Positions 53,433 through 63,427 of a DNA stretch of 64,000 bases are shown here, piece after piece; within the stretch, counting starts at the first letter, position 1, and every line of letters begins with the position of its first letter. This DNA is from Pilasporangium apinafurcum. Its lineage: Eukaryota; Oomycota; Peronosporomycetes; Pythiales; Pythiaceae. Under the pieces are notes generated by a model. It was not told the DNA's origin. It made no database searches and worked only from the letters and a program-made list of their open reading frames with translations. Made by a program: the position numbers and the translations under genes. Location of the stretch: positions 380,053 to 444,052 of the forward strand of contig BCKE01000017.1 in assembly GCA_001600495.1 (NCBI GenBank), written 5' to 3'.

Positions 53433-54112
53433 CGCCCTGTACTGATAGCTGCTTTAGTACGCAGAAATATTAAGGCCACTGGTGGTGTGGGATGTGCTAT
53501 TCTTACACACACGACGTGATTAGAAGATTGAGTTGCCAATTGTTGTCCCAGATTTGCTAAGTGGGGTTTTCATGCTGAGTCGAGCGCTAATTCGAAGAGA
53601 ATTAGATTTAGTGTGATGGTATTAGCAAGTCAAACACTTACCATGAGAGTGTGCCATCAGAAACAACTTGGTGAGCCACAGAGCTTGGTGGTGGGAATCA
53701 ATCAAGACAACGTTCGAAAACGACGTCATATTTCAAACCTTTTGATTTTTCCCACCAGAACGAGCAGGGAACGGTTGGCATCCCGTTTGGTTTGTTTTTT
53801 TTCTCTTCCCCACTCATTCGGTTATCTTCTCTCCAATATGCAATGGAGGACTTGCGTATCAACCACACGCGGTTGCCATACGCATGTGATAGTTATTCCA
53901 GACGCAATATGTTGCCACGTGTCGCTCTCGGTGCCGGGGCAGGACGGGTACTAAACCACAATGTAGTACACTGCCTGCATCTCATCCAGCGGTTGAAATC
54001 AAGAAAAATTTCAGCCGCTGCGATGAGCATTCCGACACAAAGAATCGACGCGGGAACTGCGTTCTGAGGATACGAAACAAGCGCCATCCCCTATGTTAGA
54101 AATACAGCCAAC
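53433..54112. other. Intergenic, perhaps with an exon of the next gene
   Basis: 680 bases. On the minus strand 53893-54087 is open and reads ASILCVGMLIAAAEIFLDF, which could be another membrane helix of the upstream gene, but the reading frame does not join through the GTAAGT at its stop. Confidence 0.35.
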
Positions 54113-54739
54113 TTACCCCAGCGAGCGAGTGAGATGACGGCGCATTTCGTTTAGAACTCCGCAGCCAAGTGAAGCAAGTCGGATATGCAGCAGCGCAGTC
54201 AAAAATGCAATCGCCACATCGATTAACGTACGCGGAATACCGTCGGCTTGAGCACGTAAAACCATGCGCACAAACGCGTAGACCATCTCGGCTAACAACA
54301 CAACATTGAGCACCACAAATCCGCCGACGTATGGCAGGTTTGCGAGACTAATCGGCGAACGAGTGGCCATGAATCCGACAGCGACTGTTAATAGACCCTG
54401 GATGGGCACGAATGGTGAGTGCCACGCCGGGAAGCTCAGGCCGTAGACAATGCCGATGAAGACAATACCAGAACGACAAGTCTGGACTATTGGTGACTCA
54501 TCGAGTGCTGATGAAGAAGAAATGGGTGTTGCTGGTGGTGAGTCAACGGCTAGTTCACTTGAAATACTGTTCACCTGGTCATTTCCTGGTTGAGATTGTT
54601 CTTGGACGACTTCTGGGTCCGCAGAAAGCGCAGGCAGTGACTGAAGACGGTAAACGAAAGACATGGGAGAAACCGATGACATGGCGGAAGTGGAAGCGCT
54701 GGCGTCTACCATCAGCACGTACTCCTCCAGCGCGTGCAT
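54113..54739 (-). CDS. Small membrane protein, unknown
   Basis: 208 residues from the ATG of MHALEEYVL (context AACATGC); the frame upstream begins with a GTG. The first 90 residues are Ser/Pro-rich and acidic (PATPISSSSALDESP). Three or four hydrophobic segments follow: GIVFIGIVYGLSFPAW, LLTVAVGFMA, GGFVVLNVVLLAEMVYAF and LIDVAIAFLTALLHIRLA. The stop TAA lies inside GGGGTAAGT, an exact splice-donor consensus, so the true protein may be longer with a second exon further left; I could not find an acceptor that restores the most likely frame. Family not recognised. Confidence 0.55.
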   Translation of the reverse strand: MHALEEYVLMVDASASTSAMSSVSPMSFVYRLQSLPALSADPEVVQEQSQPGNDQVNSISSELAVDSPPATPISSSSALDESPIVQTCRSGIVFIGIVYGLSFPAWHSPFVPIQGLLTVAVGFMATRSPISLANLPYVGGFVVLNVVLLAEMVYAFVRMVLRAQADGIPRTLIDVAIAFLTALLHIRLASLGCGVLNEMRRHLTRSLG

Positions 54740-55289
54740 GTTCGTGTGGAACAAACTAACGCAATGTTGTGGAAACAGAACAAAACAACCACGAAGAGCA
54801 TGCTTATGGCCGACCAGCACTCAGTGGAATCAAGCTCATCTCCCTGTTGTGCAAATCACTTCTGGCGAATCAGTCATCACATGTACCAATGCTCTATGGG
54901 TGGTCAACTATTTGAACCCATACCCATTACCACTGGATCACAAGTTTACCCTAACGGGTCAATTTAACCCGAAATACAATTGCTAGATCTTTGAAACCCG
55001 AGAAAAATTACTTGGCAGCCCACCCACTACCCGCGCTAGCTCGTCGGGGTTGTTCATTCTCCCTGTCAATCAAAATCGTTCATAAATGAAACATAAATTA
55101 GGTTGCTGGAAAGGTAGCAAATCATGGTCTTCTTCTTTTTTTTTGCATTTTCACGATCAAGCGATGGTACCGCTACCAATCGCCCGAATTGGAGATTTGC
55201 TTGACGCTGACTCGCTTCTACAAGTTTTTTGCTATTATGGAACTTTTTGTTTTTGTCCATATGACGCCCTACCCCAGGGATCGTATGAG
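54740..55289. other. Intergenic with possible hAT-like debris
   Basis: From about 54894 to 55035 several AACCC(A/G) and GGGTCA motifs lie between TGGGTGGTCAAC and CAGCCCACCCACTACCCG, resembling the subterminal motifs of Ac-like hAT miniature elements. The boundaries are unclear. Confidence 0.3.
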
Positions 55290-55740
55290 CTACCGAAATG
55301 CTGGTAACTCAAGGAGGATCTCCTGCTCTTTGTTTGGGTCCAACTTGATTAATCAAGACTAGGCAACCACGAAGTTGCCAGCTTCGATATTTGGACTCGA
55401 TGAATAAATGTTCATTCTTGAAAAAGATGTTGTATGTGTGATCTTTGCCTTCCTTTCGTACCGATACTACCGCATCACGATTTATGGACAATCACTTTGA
55501 TTTTCCACGCGTTCGATCGTCTCGGGCATGCACTGTCATCGTCTCGCACCCGCTTTTGAAAAGAAGAATGGTGCCGAAAAAAGCTCATTGTGGAGAATTG
55601 GGAGCAATTTTCTGCTTCTATCGATGTGGATCTGTTCGCTTTAAAAAAACAGGTCAAAGTGTATCGTAGAGGTAGGAGAAATGAGGGATAGAGATTGATG
55701 TCTATTGCCCATTGATCCCGTCAGTGGAATTTTGCTTTGG
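55290..55740 (-). repeat. Dispersed repeat, copy 3 (inverted)
   Basis: Reverse complement of the family at 16735-17200: the shared start reads GATCAATGGGCAATAGACAT, then CAGTGCATGCCCGAGACGAT. The TnpB-like zinc ribbon has been removed by a deletion that joins CATACAAC directly to ATCTTTTTCAAGAATGAAC, with AAC at both edges of the missing part, a typical short-homology deletion. The KNEHLF end remains. Confidence 0.75.
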
Positions 55741-55821
55741 TCAATAAAGGACAAGTAGTTTATGTATTTTGATATCAAGATGTGCATCAAATTCGTCATG
55801 TACTAACACGAAAACAGACCC

Positions 55822-56751
55822 TTAGACCTGGCGAAGCTTGCGGTTGCCAGTAGTGACGTAGTCCGAACTGTAGTAGTCAATGTTCGATTCCGTTGGTGCT
55901 GGTGTCGGGACAGATGTGATCGGTGTAGGCGTAGTCGGCGCAGGTGTAGTTGGCGCAGGTGTGGTTGGCGTAGGTGTCTCGGTAGTTTGTGGCGCTTCAG
56001 TTGGCGAGTATGTCACACCTGTGGCGCTTGGAGTTGGGGCTTGCGCTTCCTCTGTTTTCTGGGTGGCTGTAGGTGCTGTATCTTGAGAAGATCCCGTTGA
56101 TGAATATGTCGCATCTGTGGCACTTGGAGTCGGTGCTCGCGCTTCCTCTGTNCCCTGGGTAGCGGTAGGTGTTGTATCTTGAGGAGCTTCTGTTGGTGAA
56201 TACGTTGTTTCCGAGCTTGGTACCGGAGTATCGCTATCGGAGCCAGTTGTTGTGGGGCTCTCAGTATCATCCACTGAGGTCGGAGCCTCTTCCTGCGCTG
56301 AAGGCGTCGATGATGGTGTAGCATCGGGTGTCACATCACAATTCTTGACGGTAGATGCGGGTGTTGGCACGGAAGTGGAGGTGGTGTCGGTGGGGCAGGA
56401 ATTATTTGGGAAACAGCCACGAATGTCGGTATTTGGTCCCAGCACAGCACAATATGAGCCAAACGGCAGGTCCTTCTGTGGACCAGGGCACGCTTCGTCC
56501 AGATTACCGGAGCACACCGGGCCTCTGGCGCAAAACACGCCCGAGCCGACCACGCTTACAGGATACCAGTTGTCTCGGCCGTTGCATTGCGTTGGGATGG
56601 TCGTGTCGATCTCACAAGTCACAAGTTCAGAAACAGGAGCGCTTTCAGTATTTGAGCCGGCAGTGGTGGAGTAAACATCTTCACTGCGTACGACAAGCAG
56701 CGGTGCCACCGTTAAGGCAAGGAGAAGCAACGAGGTTGTGATTCGCACCAT
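55822..56751 (-). CDS. Secreted Cys-rich, CAR-like mucin protein
   Basis: 309 residues. Signal peptide MVRITTSLLLLALTVAPLLV. A compact N-terminal domain of about 90 residues holds nine Cys with the signature WYPVSVVG, CARGPVC, DLPFGSYC and GCFPNNSC. The same domain is found in the gene at 63428. A long Thr/Pro/Ser tail follows with repeats built on TTYSPTEAPQDTTPTAT; these resemble the TTYAPTEE octapeptides of Phytophthora cyst-germination-specific acidic repeat (CAR) proteins, which coat germinating cysts. The tail is expected to be heavily O-glycosylated. No membrane anchor or GPI signal seen at the C-terminus (GNRKLRQV). One N base leaves a single residue unknown. The name of the Cys domain is unknown to me; an adhesive or protective surface role is an inference. 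Confidence 0.85.
   Translation of the reverse strand: MVRITTSLLLLALTVAPLLVVRSEDVYSTTAGSNTESAPVSELVTCEIDTTIPTQCNGRDNWYPVSVVGSGVFCARGPVCSGNLDEACPGPQKDLPFGSYCAVLGPNTDIRGCFPNNSCPTDTTSTSVPTPASTVKNCDVTPDATPSSTPSAQEEAPTSVDDTESPTTTGSDSDTPVPSSETTYSPTEAPQDTTPTATQXTEEARAPTPSATDATYSSTGSSQDTAPTATQKTEEAQAPTPSATGVTYSPTEAPQTTETPTPTTPAPTTPAPTTPTPITSVPTPAPTESNIDYYSSDYVTTGNRKLRQV
55895..56205 (-). repeat. Coding tandem repeats in the mucin tail
   Basis: Three imperfect units of about 32 residues, each TYSxTxxxQDTxPTATQ followed by TEEAxAPTPSAT, and then short TPAPTTP units near the C-terminus. Such tracts vary in length between alleles. Confidence 0.75.
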
Positions 56752-56833
56752 TCTGTCGGGTTAAAGAATAAGCTGTCTTGTATAAGGTGGCTGAAAGAAC
56801 GCTGGGTATTTTGCTGCTGGAAATTGTTAGCAA

Positions 56834-56851
56834 GCAAAATGGAAAATGAGC
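56834..56851 (-). promoter_or_regulatory. Canonical oomycete Inr+FPR promoter
   Basis: Minus strand GCTCATTTTCCATTTTGC, a full match to the combined initiator and flanking promoter consensus, 83 bases upstream of the ATG of the CAR-like gene. Confidence 0.8.
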
Positions 56852-57294
56852 TCTTTGTTTCTGGATGCAGCGTAAGCTGGTTCTTCTGCTGAGACTTGAC
56901 AAGAAGCATCGCATCCGCGAACGATACGTACGTTTTACCTGCTCGGTCGTATGTGTTCAAGCACATGCATGCAATCCTATGAGTATGAGATTGACAGTAT
57001 GTAATACGTTCAGTTGTTATTCGATGTGGCTATTCTTAGAACAAAAATATATCTATGCAGAAAGAGGATAACTGCCACCATCGCAAAGAATCCTCGACGA
57101 AGGTTGCAACATGCGACGCTGCTGCTTGAACAGCTAAAGCGAATGTATCCATTTTACGTAAATAATTACGTATTTGTTTATTTACGGAGGATATAAACTT
57201 GACTTCCTTAAGTATTATCAACCAATCATTTGATATATAGCTTTATATTTTATCCAATCATATACTTTAGAAGAAGAACAATTCTCAACACTAT
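56852..57294. other. Divergent intergenic region
   Basis: About 440 bases between the CAR-like gene and the LRR gene. AT-rich at 57150-57290. No gene seen. Confidence 0.5.
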
Positions 57295-59163
57295 ATGATC
57301 ATGGCCAACACTGTAACGTTGGTGGAGCTGGTTGCTGGCAATCGCGATGTCTTGTCAATTGTCGTCCATTTCCTGGACTTCTATGACTGGAAGGCGTTCT
57401 CCTCTGTTAATAAATGCAGCGCAAACTCCGAAATACGCTACTGGCTCTTTGCTCAGTGTGTATTGCGGCTCCCTCCAATGGATAATCCAGCTTTTCAAGT
57501 GCTGGCACGTATGGACTTAATGCTAGTGGCATTTATCACCGAAGTTTCGATCCCCAAAGCAGATTTGCAATGGCTGCAGTGGCTCAAATATGCTTCCAAT
57601 ATAAAAAAAGTAAGATTTTGGACGGATTCCCGAAGGAAAACATCCACTAATAACAGCCAAACCGAGAAGAGAACAGATAAATCAATGTTGCAACCATTGG
57701 CGACGCTCCAAGACGTGAATCTCAGTGGCATGAGCCTTGGAGCCGATGATTTTTCGATCCTGGCAAGCAGTATAACGCTGATGTCTCTGGATCTATCAAA
57801 CACGAACGTAGTCGATCTGCACAGTTTGAAGGGAATGCACCATTTACAGTCACTCTCACTCGCAAACACACCGATCGTGGACATATCGCTTGTGAGCAAG
57901 ATGCACCATCTGCGCGTGCTCGATATTTCTGGGACACATGTGCAAGATTTTCTGCCATTGCAGCATCTGACGCAGTTACAAATGCTGGATTTGAGTCGGA
58001 ATTGGGTCTTTGGTGAACTACATTTACACGGGATGTTGAGTTTGCGTGAGCTGCGAATGAGTAAAATCGGATCGATGGGGACATTGGAATTCTCTTTGCA
58101 TGCACCGCAGTTGACTGCCTGTCATATGCATGATGTCATGTTGGATAATTTTGAATTTTTGCGTAAGCTCCCCAGCCTCACGTATCTAGATTTACGGCGA
58201 TCCCCCATACGCGATTTTCGGCCGTTCGCATCATTAGTGGGGCTGGAAACGTTGCTGACCAATTGCGTACCAGTTGGCGAAGGGATCGATTTCCTTCCAC
58301 CAGGTAGAGATTGGCATCAATTGTTGGCTGGGTTGCTCAACTTGAAGGAACTTTATTTGACCCCGTGGGATCGTGGGTTGTACCCTGTCATTTCCATCTA
58401 CCATTCTAATGCATCGTTGCTTTTGCATTGCACCAGCAAGATTGAAACATTGCACACTCCCTCGATGATCGATTACGCACCTTTAGTCACCGTTGATCAC
58501 TCACTGAAGCAGTTTCGGCTTATCATGTTCAATACTGATGATTTGCAGCGATTGAGTACGGCGACTACACTCCCAGCGCTGCAGCAACTGTCATTGCAGT
58601 TACCTTCGTCGCCTGAAATCGTGGATTTCTCAGCACTGGAGAGCTTCAGACATCACCAGCTCACACACTTGGAGATAACGAATGTGCTCTATGAAGACCT
58701 TTCGCCGCTCAAATCGTTCGTGCAACTCGTGAAACTCGATTTATCATTGCGGAGCCGCAAGAAGCGGCAGCTTTTACGAAGACATCATCGACGGCAGGAT
58801 TTTTCGTTTTTGAAACAGTTAGTGAAGCTAGAGGAGCTGGTACTGACGGGGCGAGTGGATTTTAGTGATGTCTCGGTGCTCACGCGCGATTCTAAGCTGC
58901 GGAAACTGTGGTTGAACATTACAAAAGTGAACAAGTTGACCGCTTTATCAGCATTACCGCGACTCGAGTTTGTGCATCTCGCGCACACACCGATCACGGA
59001 ACTGTCGAGTTTACCTGGTCACAGGACCTTGCAAACAATTTACTTATGTGAACATGTCAATTGTGAGGTGTTGCATAATACTGTCAAATTCCCACGCCTA
59101 CGGTCAATTTGGCATTCAGAGGAGCTCAACTGCTTATGCATGTCACATGGAGATGACAACTAA
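57295..59163 (+). CDS. F-box-like leucine-rich-repeat protein
   Basis: 622 residues from ATG (MIMANTVTL; a second ATG two codons later is equally possible). Residues 15-60 (VLSIVVHFLDFYDWKAFSSV) resemble the helices of an F-box. From about residue 140 there are some 15 LRR units of about 22 residues of the type LxxLxxLDLSxTxVxDLxxL (for example LMSLDLSNTNVVDLHSLKGM, LRVLDISGTHVQDFLPLQHL), closest in pattern to the SDS22/internalin class. No signal peptide or membrane helix, so cytosolic. If the F-box is real, it would select substrates for an SCF ubiquitin ligase. One uninterrupted exon. Confidence 0.78.
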   Translation: MIMANTVTLVELVAGNRDVLSIVVHFLDFYDWKAFSSVNKCSANSEIRYWLFAQCVLRLPPMDNPAFQVLARMDLMLVAFITEVSIPKADLQWLQWLKYASNIKKVRFWTDSRRKTSTNNSQTEKRTDKSMLQPLATLQDVNLSGMSLGADDFSILASSITLMSLDLSNTNVVDLHSLKGMHHLQSLSLANTPIVDISLVSKMHHLRVLDISGTHVQDFLPLQHLTQLQMLDLSRNWVFGELHLHGMLSLRELRMSKIGSMGTLEFSLHAPQLTACHMHDVMLDNFEFLRKLPSLTYLDLRRSPIRDFRPFASLVGLETLLTNCVPVGEGIDFLPPGRDWHQLLAGLLNLKELYLTPWDRGLYPVISIYHSNASLLLHCTSKIETLHTPSMIDYAPLVTVDHSLKQFRLIMFNTDDLQRLSTATTLPALQQLSLQLPSSPEIVDFSALESFRHHQLTHLEITNVLYEDLSPLKSFVQLVKLDLSLRSRKKRQLLRRHHRRQDFSFLKQLVKLEELVLTGRVDFSDVSVLTRDSKLRKLWLNITKVNKLTALSALPRLEFVHLAHTPITELSSLPGHRTLQTIYLCEHVNCEVLHNTVKFPRLRSIWHSEELNCLCMSHGDDN

Positions 59164-61103
59164 AAGAGACACTCTGAGCCAGTAATAGTCAAATGTGAAA
59201 CCTTGGGGCACACAGTGGTTCGTAGCATTATTATATTGATGCATTAGAGCTATTCAAATGGTACAAACTAAGCAATATTCTTACATAGAATAGCAGGCTG
59301 TGAAAGTTTTCGCAGCAAGGTAGCACATGACCAACAGATACTGTCACACCAATTCGTCAAAGGTTCAGTGCCCAATTCATTCGTTTTGCATCACAGTGAT
59401 CCACTAGCGTCATCACAGTTGATCAAGTAGCAGAAGTGAGACAGTCAAGGTATTGCTGATTGCAGGCTGGATCTTCTTGTATATTGGACCTTCCCGCTAA
59501 AGTAGACCAGACAGATGGCCTCATGACTACCGGTATCCGGCAATGCAGATCATAGCTAGGCGACCACGAAACTTTGAACCTCTCATTCATACCGCAAGCA
59601 CAGACTTTGTTGGGTTAAAATGCGCAAATAAACTGATGGCTGTTGAATCTCTTTGCGCAAGATAACCAGCGTCTAACGACAAGCCAGGGAAGTCATATGC
59701 AAGAGGATGAGACCCAAAGATTGCATCCGTCTTAGCATGCTGGTACTGTCAACTGTGGATTGGTGGCATAAGATTTGAGGAAAAGAAAAATTGACTTGAT
59801 GCTGTGCGTGAAATACTGATACATCAATGATTCGAGGAAATTTCCAAATATCCTTATTTATCACCCACCTAAATCCAGGAAGAATGAGTGGATTATTGAT
59901 TAATGCAACCGTTGCAATCTCCAAAACCTGAGAAATGATGATGCACTATACATTATAGTCAAAGCCTGGACCAAAGAGTGGCATGTGTGGCGGTATAATA
60001 CATGACGGCTATGATAGAATCCACTACATGATATCAGGAACTCCCACTCACATGGAAAATTTACCATTTGTGATCGAAGGTCCATTCGCATTCCAGACAC
60101 GTTCTTTTCTTTCTGAGGTCTATTTTCAGGCAAAAACCGGCTCAGTTAGGCTAGCAACCTATTCTATCAGGTTTTTGATCCCAGGTACAACCGTTTAGAG
60201 CGACGTTGGTGTACACATCATCTTTTTGATAACCACGGCAAGAGAAAGACCGCCCAAATCACATCAAAACGCATAAATCATGACCGACAGTTCACAAAAC
60301 CAGCCCACTCTCCGTAGGTAACACATTAGTTTCCTTGAGGAACGCGGAGGGTTATTATTTAGCAAATGCCCTCCCCACCAGGTGGTGTTACGGTCCAGTT
60401 GGACAGCGCCGTACGACACTACTGTACCATAGACGATAGCCACAAGAAATCAACCATGACTGGCGGGCTCAGGTGCGCATGTGATGGTTGATGTAACGCT
60501 CTTTAGCCATCCAATGCAGTGGGAAGAAAAAACAAGTTAATAATTGGCATTCTGTGATCTCCCATCAAGAAAATATCCATTTAAACAACGACTGAGAGGG
60601 GCTAGCTGATAATAGAATATCATGTTTCAAATCATTGGAAAGGCTCCTACATATAAGCATGCACAAAGTGATCAGACCACTTGCTGGTGGAAATTTCAAC
60701 ACAAGGTGTAAAAGCTGGCCACACATATCGAAGACAATATGACGATGCAGTCACTGTCGGTGATGCGCTGATAGCCTTAATAAATTGATATTTATCGTTC
60801 CGCCATCGTGGTAATACGATACATTACAATATTGATAAACCTTTAATAATAAATATTTATAGGGAATCGACTGGATTCTGAACCACTCCTGTCAGTGCCA
60901 CTGTCGCCGCGGCTTTGATCAGATGTGATTGCCTAGAGTGCTGCAAAGCCCGAAATATGAACACGATGACGCCAGTCACGGTCCAAACGCTAACAAACCA
61001 AATGAAGAAGAGAGAGAGACAGTGTCTTTTCTTCTGTTGCTTGTTCCCTCGTTCGGCCTGTTTTTTGTTTTGCTGTTGAAAGTGGCCAAGTGTGCATCGC
61101 CTT
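59164..61103. other. 1.9-kb intergenic stretch
   Basis: No supported gene. At 59560-59575 CTAGGCGACCACGAAA resembles part of the dispersed repeat (CTAGGCAACCACGAAG), too short to be sure. AT-rich around 60780-60870. Confidence 0.4.
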
Positions 61104-61119
61104 GCTCATTTTCCGATTC
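61104..61119 (+). promoter_or_regulatory. Oomycete Inr+FPR promoter
   Basis: GCTCATTTTCCGATTC, one of the better matches to the consensus, 79 bases before the phospholipase ATG. Confidence 0.7.
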
Positions 61120-61182
61120 TTTTCCCACCTTCCACTAGCAACACAGGCATAAACTTTGGACTAAAGCAGCACAACAGAAAAA

Positions 61183-62631
61183 ATGCCGAAGCTCTTGGAA
61201 GGTACGCTGTCGTTCGTGGACAAGCTCCGCGAGAAGCGACAACGCCGCAAGGCATACCGCCAACAGATCGAGCAATATCTCGAGATGCGCTACTCGGAAG
61301 ACCCCGAGTTTCATCGCCGCAGTTCACTTCATAACCAACATCGCAGACGCTCGGCACTTCGTTTCTCATTGGCAACTCATCCATCAACAATCCCTGAACA
61401 GCCAAAGGAGATGCCAAAGCTCCACTTTTCCTTCTCTGGCGGCGGTTGGCTCATGGTCTACATGTACGGCGTCGCCAAGGCACTACGTGAACAGCGGCTG
61501 CATGAAAACGCGGAATTCATTGGCACGTCCGCGGGTTCTTTGTCGATCGTGTCGTTGGTGCTGGGCTCCGATTTCGATGCCATCTGTGAATCCGTCATTC
61601 AGAGTTATGTCCCCCAGGCAAGAGGCAGTTGGAGTGGTCCTTTCAACATGCGCGAGTACCTCGTCGATGCCATTACGACACATGGGAACGTGGAGCAGTT
61701 CGAGGAGCTCAACGACAAAGTTACAGTCGTCTACACTTCCTTGTCGGCCTGGGAATCACGGCGCACATCAAGATTCCACTCCTCTGAGCATTTACTGCAC
61801 ACAATGGTGGCATCTTGCTGTGCGACTCCACTTGTCGGTCTGCCTTTCAAACATGAAGGCGAATGGGTCATCGATGGAGGTCTGATGGACAATCAGCCGC
61901 TGTTTCATGGTAAAAAGACCATCACTATCAGCCCCAACGTCTTCTCCGGAGCAGACATCCGTCCTTCGCGGTATGTGCCTGCGTGGTGGTCCATGTACCC
62001 GCCGTCTCAACGGGATATGAAATGGCTTTATGAGTTGGGGTATGAAGACGCGCTCACATGGATGAAGAAGCACAAACTCCCTGGCTGTGAACATCTCGAA
62101 ATCCCAACAAAAGCTGCCAATTATGACGGTCAATGGGAAACCGTCGTGGGGCAAGTTGTTGGTTATCGATCTGTTGAGAACTTTGTCCTAAAAGTCATGG
62201 ATTTCCTGGGCCATCCCAGACATGCAACAAATGCCAACGTGCTGAAGACTGAGATGTTATTCTGGAAGCTAATTGCCATTCTGACAGCTGCGATGGACCG
62301 TGTTTCGGTGCTCTGGACGATCCTTGCTACCGCCACGTTGGCGGTACTGGTGCTGTTGGATCAGCAGTATACCCTCGAGTTTGTCTTGGTGTCGATGGCG
62401 CACTCGAGTGTGGCGCTCATGACGCTACGTCGTGGGTACTTACAGGTGAACAGCTCCGAGCAATGGAAGAAGCTTCAGGACTCAGTGCTAGCCATGGAAG
62501 CACATTCGGCCAAGACATTGGTGGCCGAGGACAAGAAAGTGCAAGATTTTGAACAGGCGCTCACACCAGAACAGCATGATACACTCGCCGAGTCGTCGTT
62601 TATCTACCGCATGAGCAGTGCGTTCGTCTAA
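61183..62631 (+). CDS. Patatin-like phospholipase, membrane-associated
   Basis: 482 residues. Predicted lipid acyl hydrolase with a Ser-Asp dyad: oxyanion loop FSGGGW (GGG 86-88), nucleophile S116 in GTSAGS, and D231 in DGGLMDNQP. The first 75 residues are basic and probably disordered. Two hydrophobic segments near the C-terminus (VLWTILATATLAVLVLL and FVLVSMAHSSVALMTL, residues 375-420) may anchor it in a membrane, giving a plan similar to PNPLA-type lipases. Single exon, ATG in AAAAAATGC after the promoter at 61104. The substrate (phospholipid or triacylglycerol) cannot be told from the sequence. It may work in lipid turnover with the thiolase in the same window, but they are 43 kb apart and no link is implied. 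Confidence 0.9.
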   Translation: MPKLLEGTLSFVDKLREKRQRRKAYRQQIEQYLEMRYSEDPEFHRRSSLHNQHRRRSALRFSLATHPSTIPEQPKEMPKLHFSFSGGGWLMVYMYGVAKALREQRLHENAEFIGTSAGSLSIVSLVLGSDFDAICESVIQSYVPQARGSWSGPFNMREYLVDAITTHGNVEQFEELNDKVTVVYTSLSAWESRRTSRFHSSEHLLHTMVASCCATPLVGLPFKHEGEWVIDGGLMDNQPLFHGKKTITISPNVFSGADIRPSRYVPAWWSMYPPSQRDMKWLYELGYEDALTWMKKHKLPGCEHLEIPTKAANYDGQWETVVGQVVGYRSVENFVLKVMDFLGHPRHATNANVLKTEMLFWKLIAILTAAMDRVSVLWTILATATLAVLVLLDQQYTLEFVLVSMAHSSVALMTLRRGYLQVNSSEQWKKLQDSVLAMEAHSAKTLVAEDKKVQDFEQALTPEQHDTLAESSFIYRMSSAFV

Positions 62632-63291
62632 CTTTGTGATTAGATGCTTTTCTATTGGAAAGCGGAAAACAGAGTAGAAAAAGAGCAAAAAGAGTGGACC
62701 GAACGGAAGGTTTAGCTCTATGACTTTTATTTTGTATTGCTATTTAATAATGGATCAAAGAGAATTCATCATGTGTTCATATATTGCTTTTCTATCCATT
62801 TCCTTAGTGAAATAACTTCTCTACTTCGATTAATCTGTTGCATGAGGTTACTTGCTGATCCGATCAAGGTCAAACAGGCACACCAATGCCTCGCAATAAC
62901 CAAAGGATACAATCAGGAAATCACATCCCAGTATTTCAGACATAAAGATACACCATATTGGCAGTTTTAGTTGTACATGTTGCTTTGAGATACCCTGATT
63001 GATGCATTCCACGGGAATATTCTTTGGTCATTTTTATAGACACAATCCAACAGAGATATGTACAATGTCGAGAAATTCGTAGCTAAAGATAGAAAGGAAT
63101 TATCCGAGTAACGATCCATGAGACAGCCAAGTCGAACTGAGACTACATCACGTGCTGTTGGAAAATTGTGCTTGTAGGTTTTGGTAGCCGGTCCTGTTCG
63201 TTTCCAGATCATCGTAACCACAGCAACGGCTTTGGTCAACTACGCATATGAATAGTCATGAGCCTAGTCGGCTTCACGCTTCCAAATCTTC
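62632..63291. other. Intergenic
   Basis: 660 bases between the phospholipase stop and the next promoter. No gene supported. Confidence 0.45.
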
Positions 63292-63308
63292 GCTCATTCC
63301 AGCATTTG
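63292..63308 (+). promoter_or_regulatory. Oomycete Inr+FPR promoter
   Basis: GCTCATTCCAGCATTTG lies 119 bases before the ATG at 63428 and matches both the initiator and the CATTT of the FPR with one extra spacer base. Confidence 0.65.
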
Positions 63309-63427
63309 CTTCACAAGCCTCAAGCGTGTGTGGTAAATCTGACCTCAAAACAACCCAACCAGCCTTACCACCATCTCTACGTGGTCTTCTCCTTTTGTGA
63401 ACAACAAACAAGTTATTGAACTCAACA

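Noticed and set aside
53613-53954. 113-codon plus-strand frame
   Set aside because: No motif and low-quality composition; overlaps sequence open on the other strand that looks more protein-like.
55895-56205. Regular repeats considered as a CRISPR-like array
   Set aside because: The repeats are in phase with codons and encode the mucin tail, with no unique spacers.
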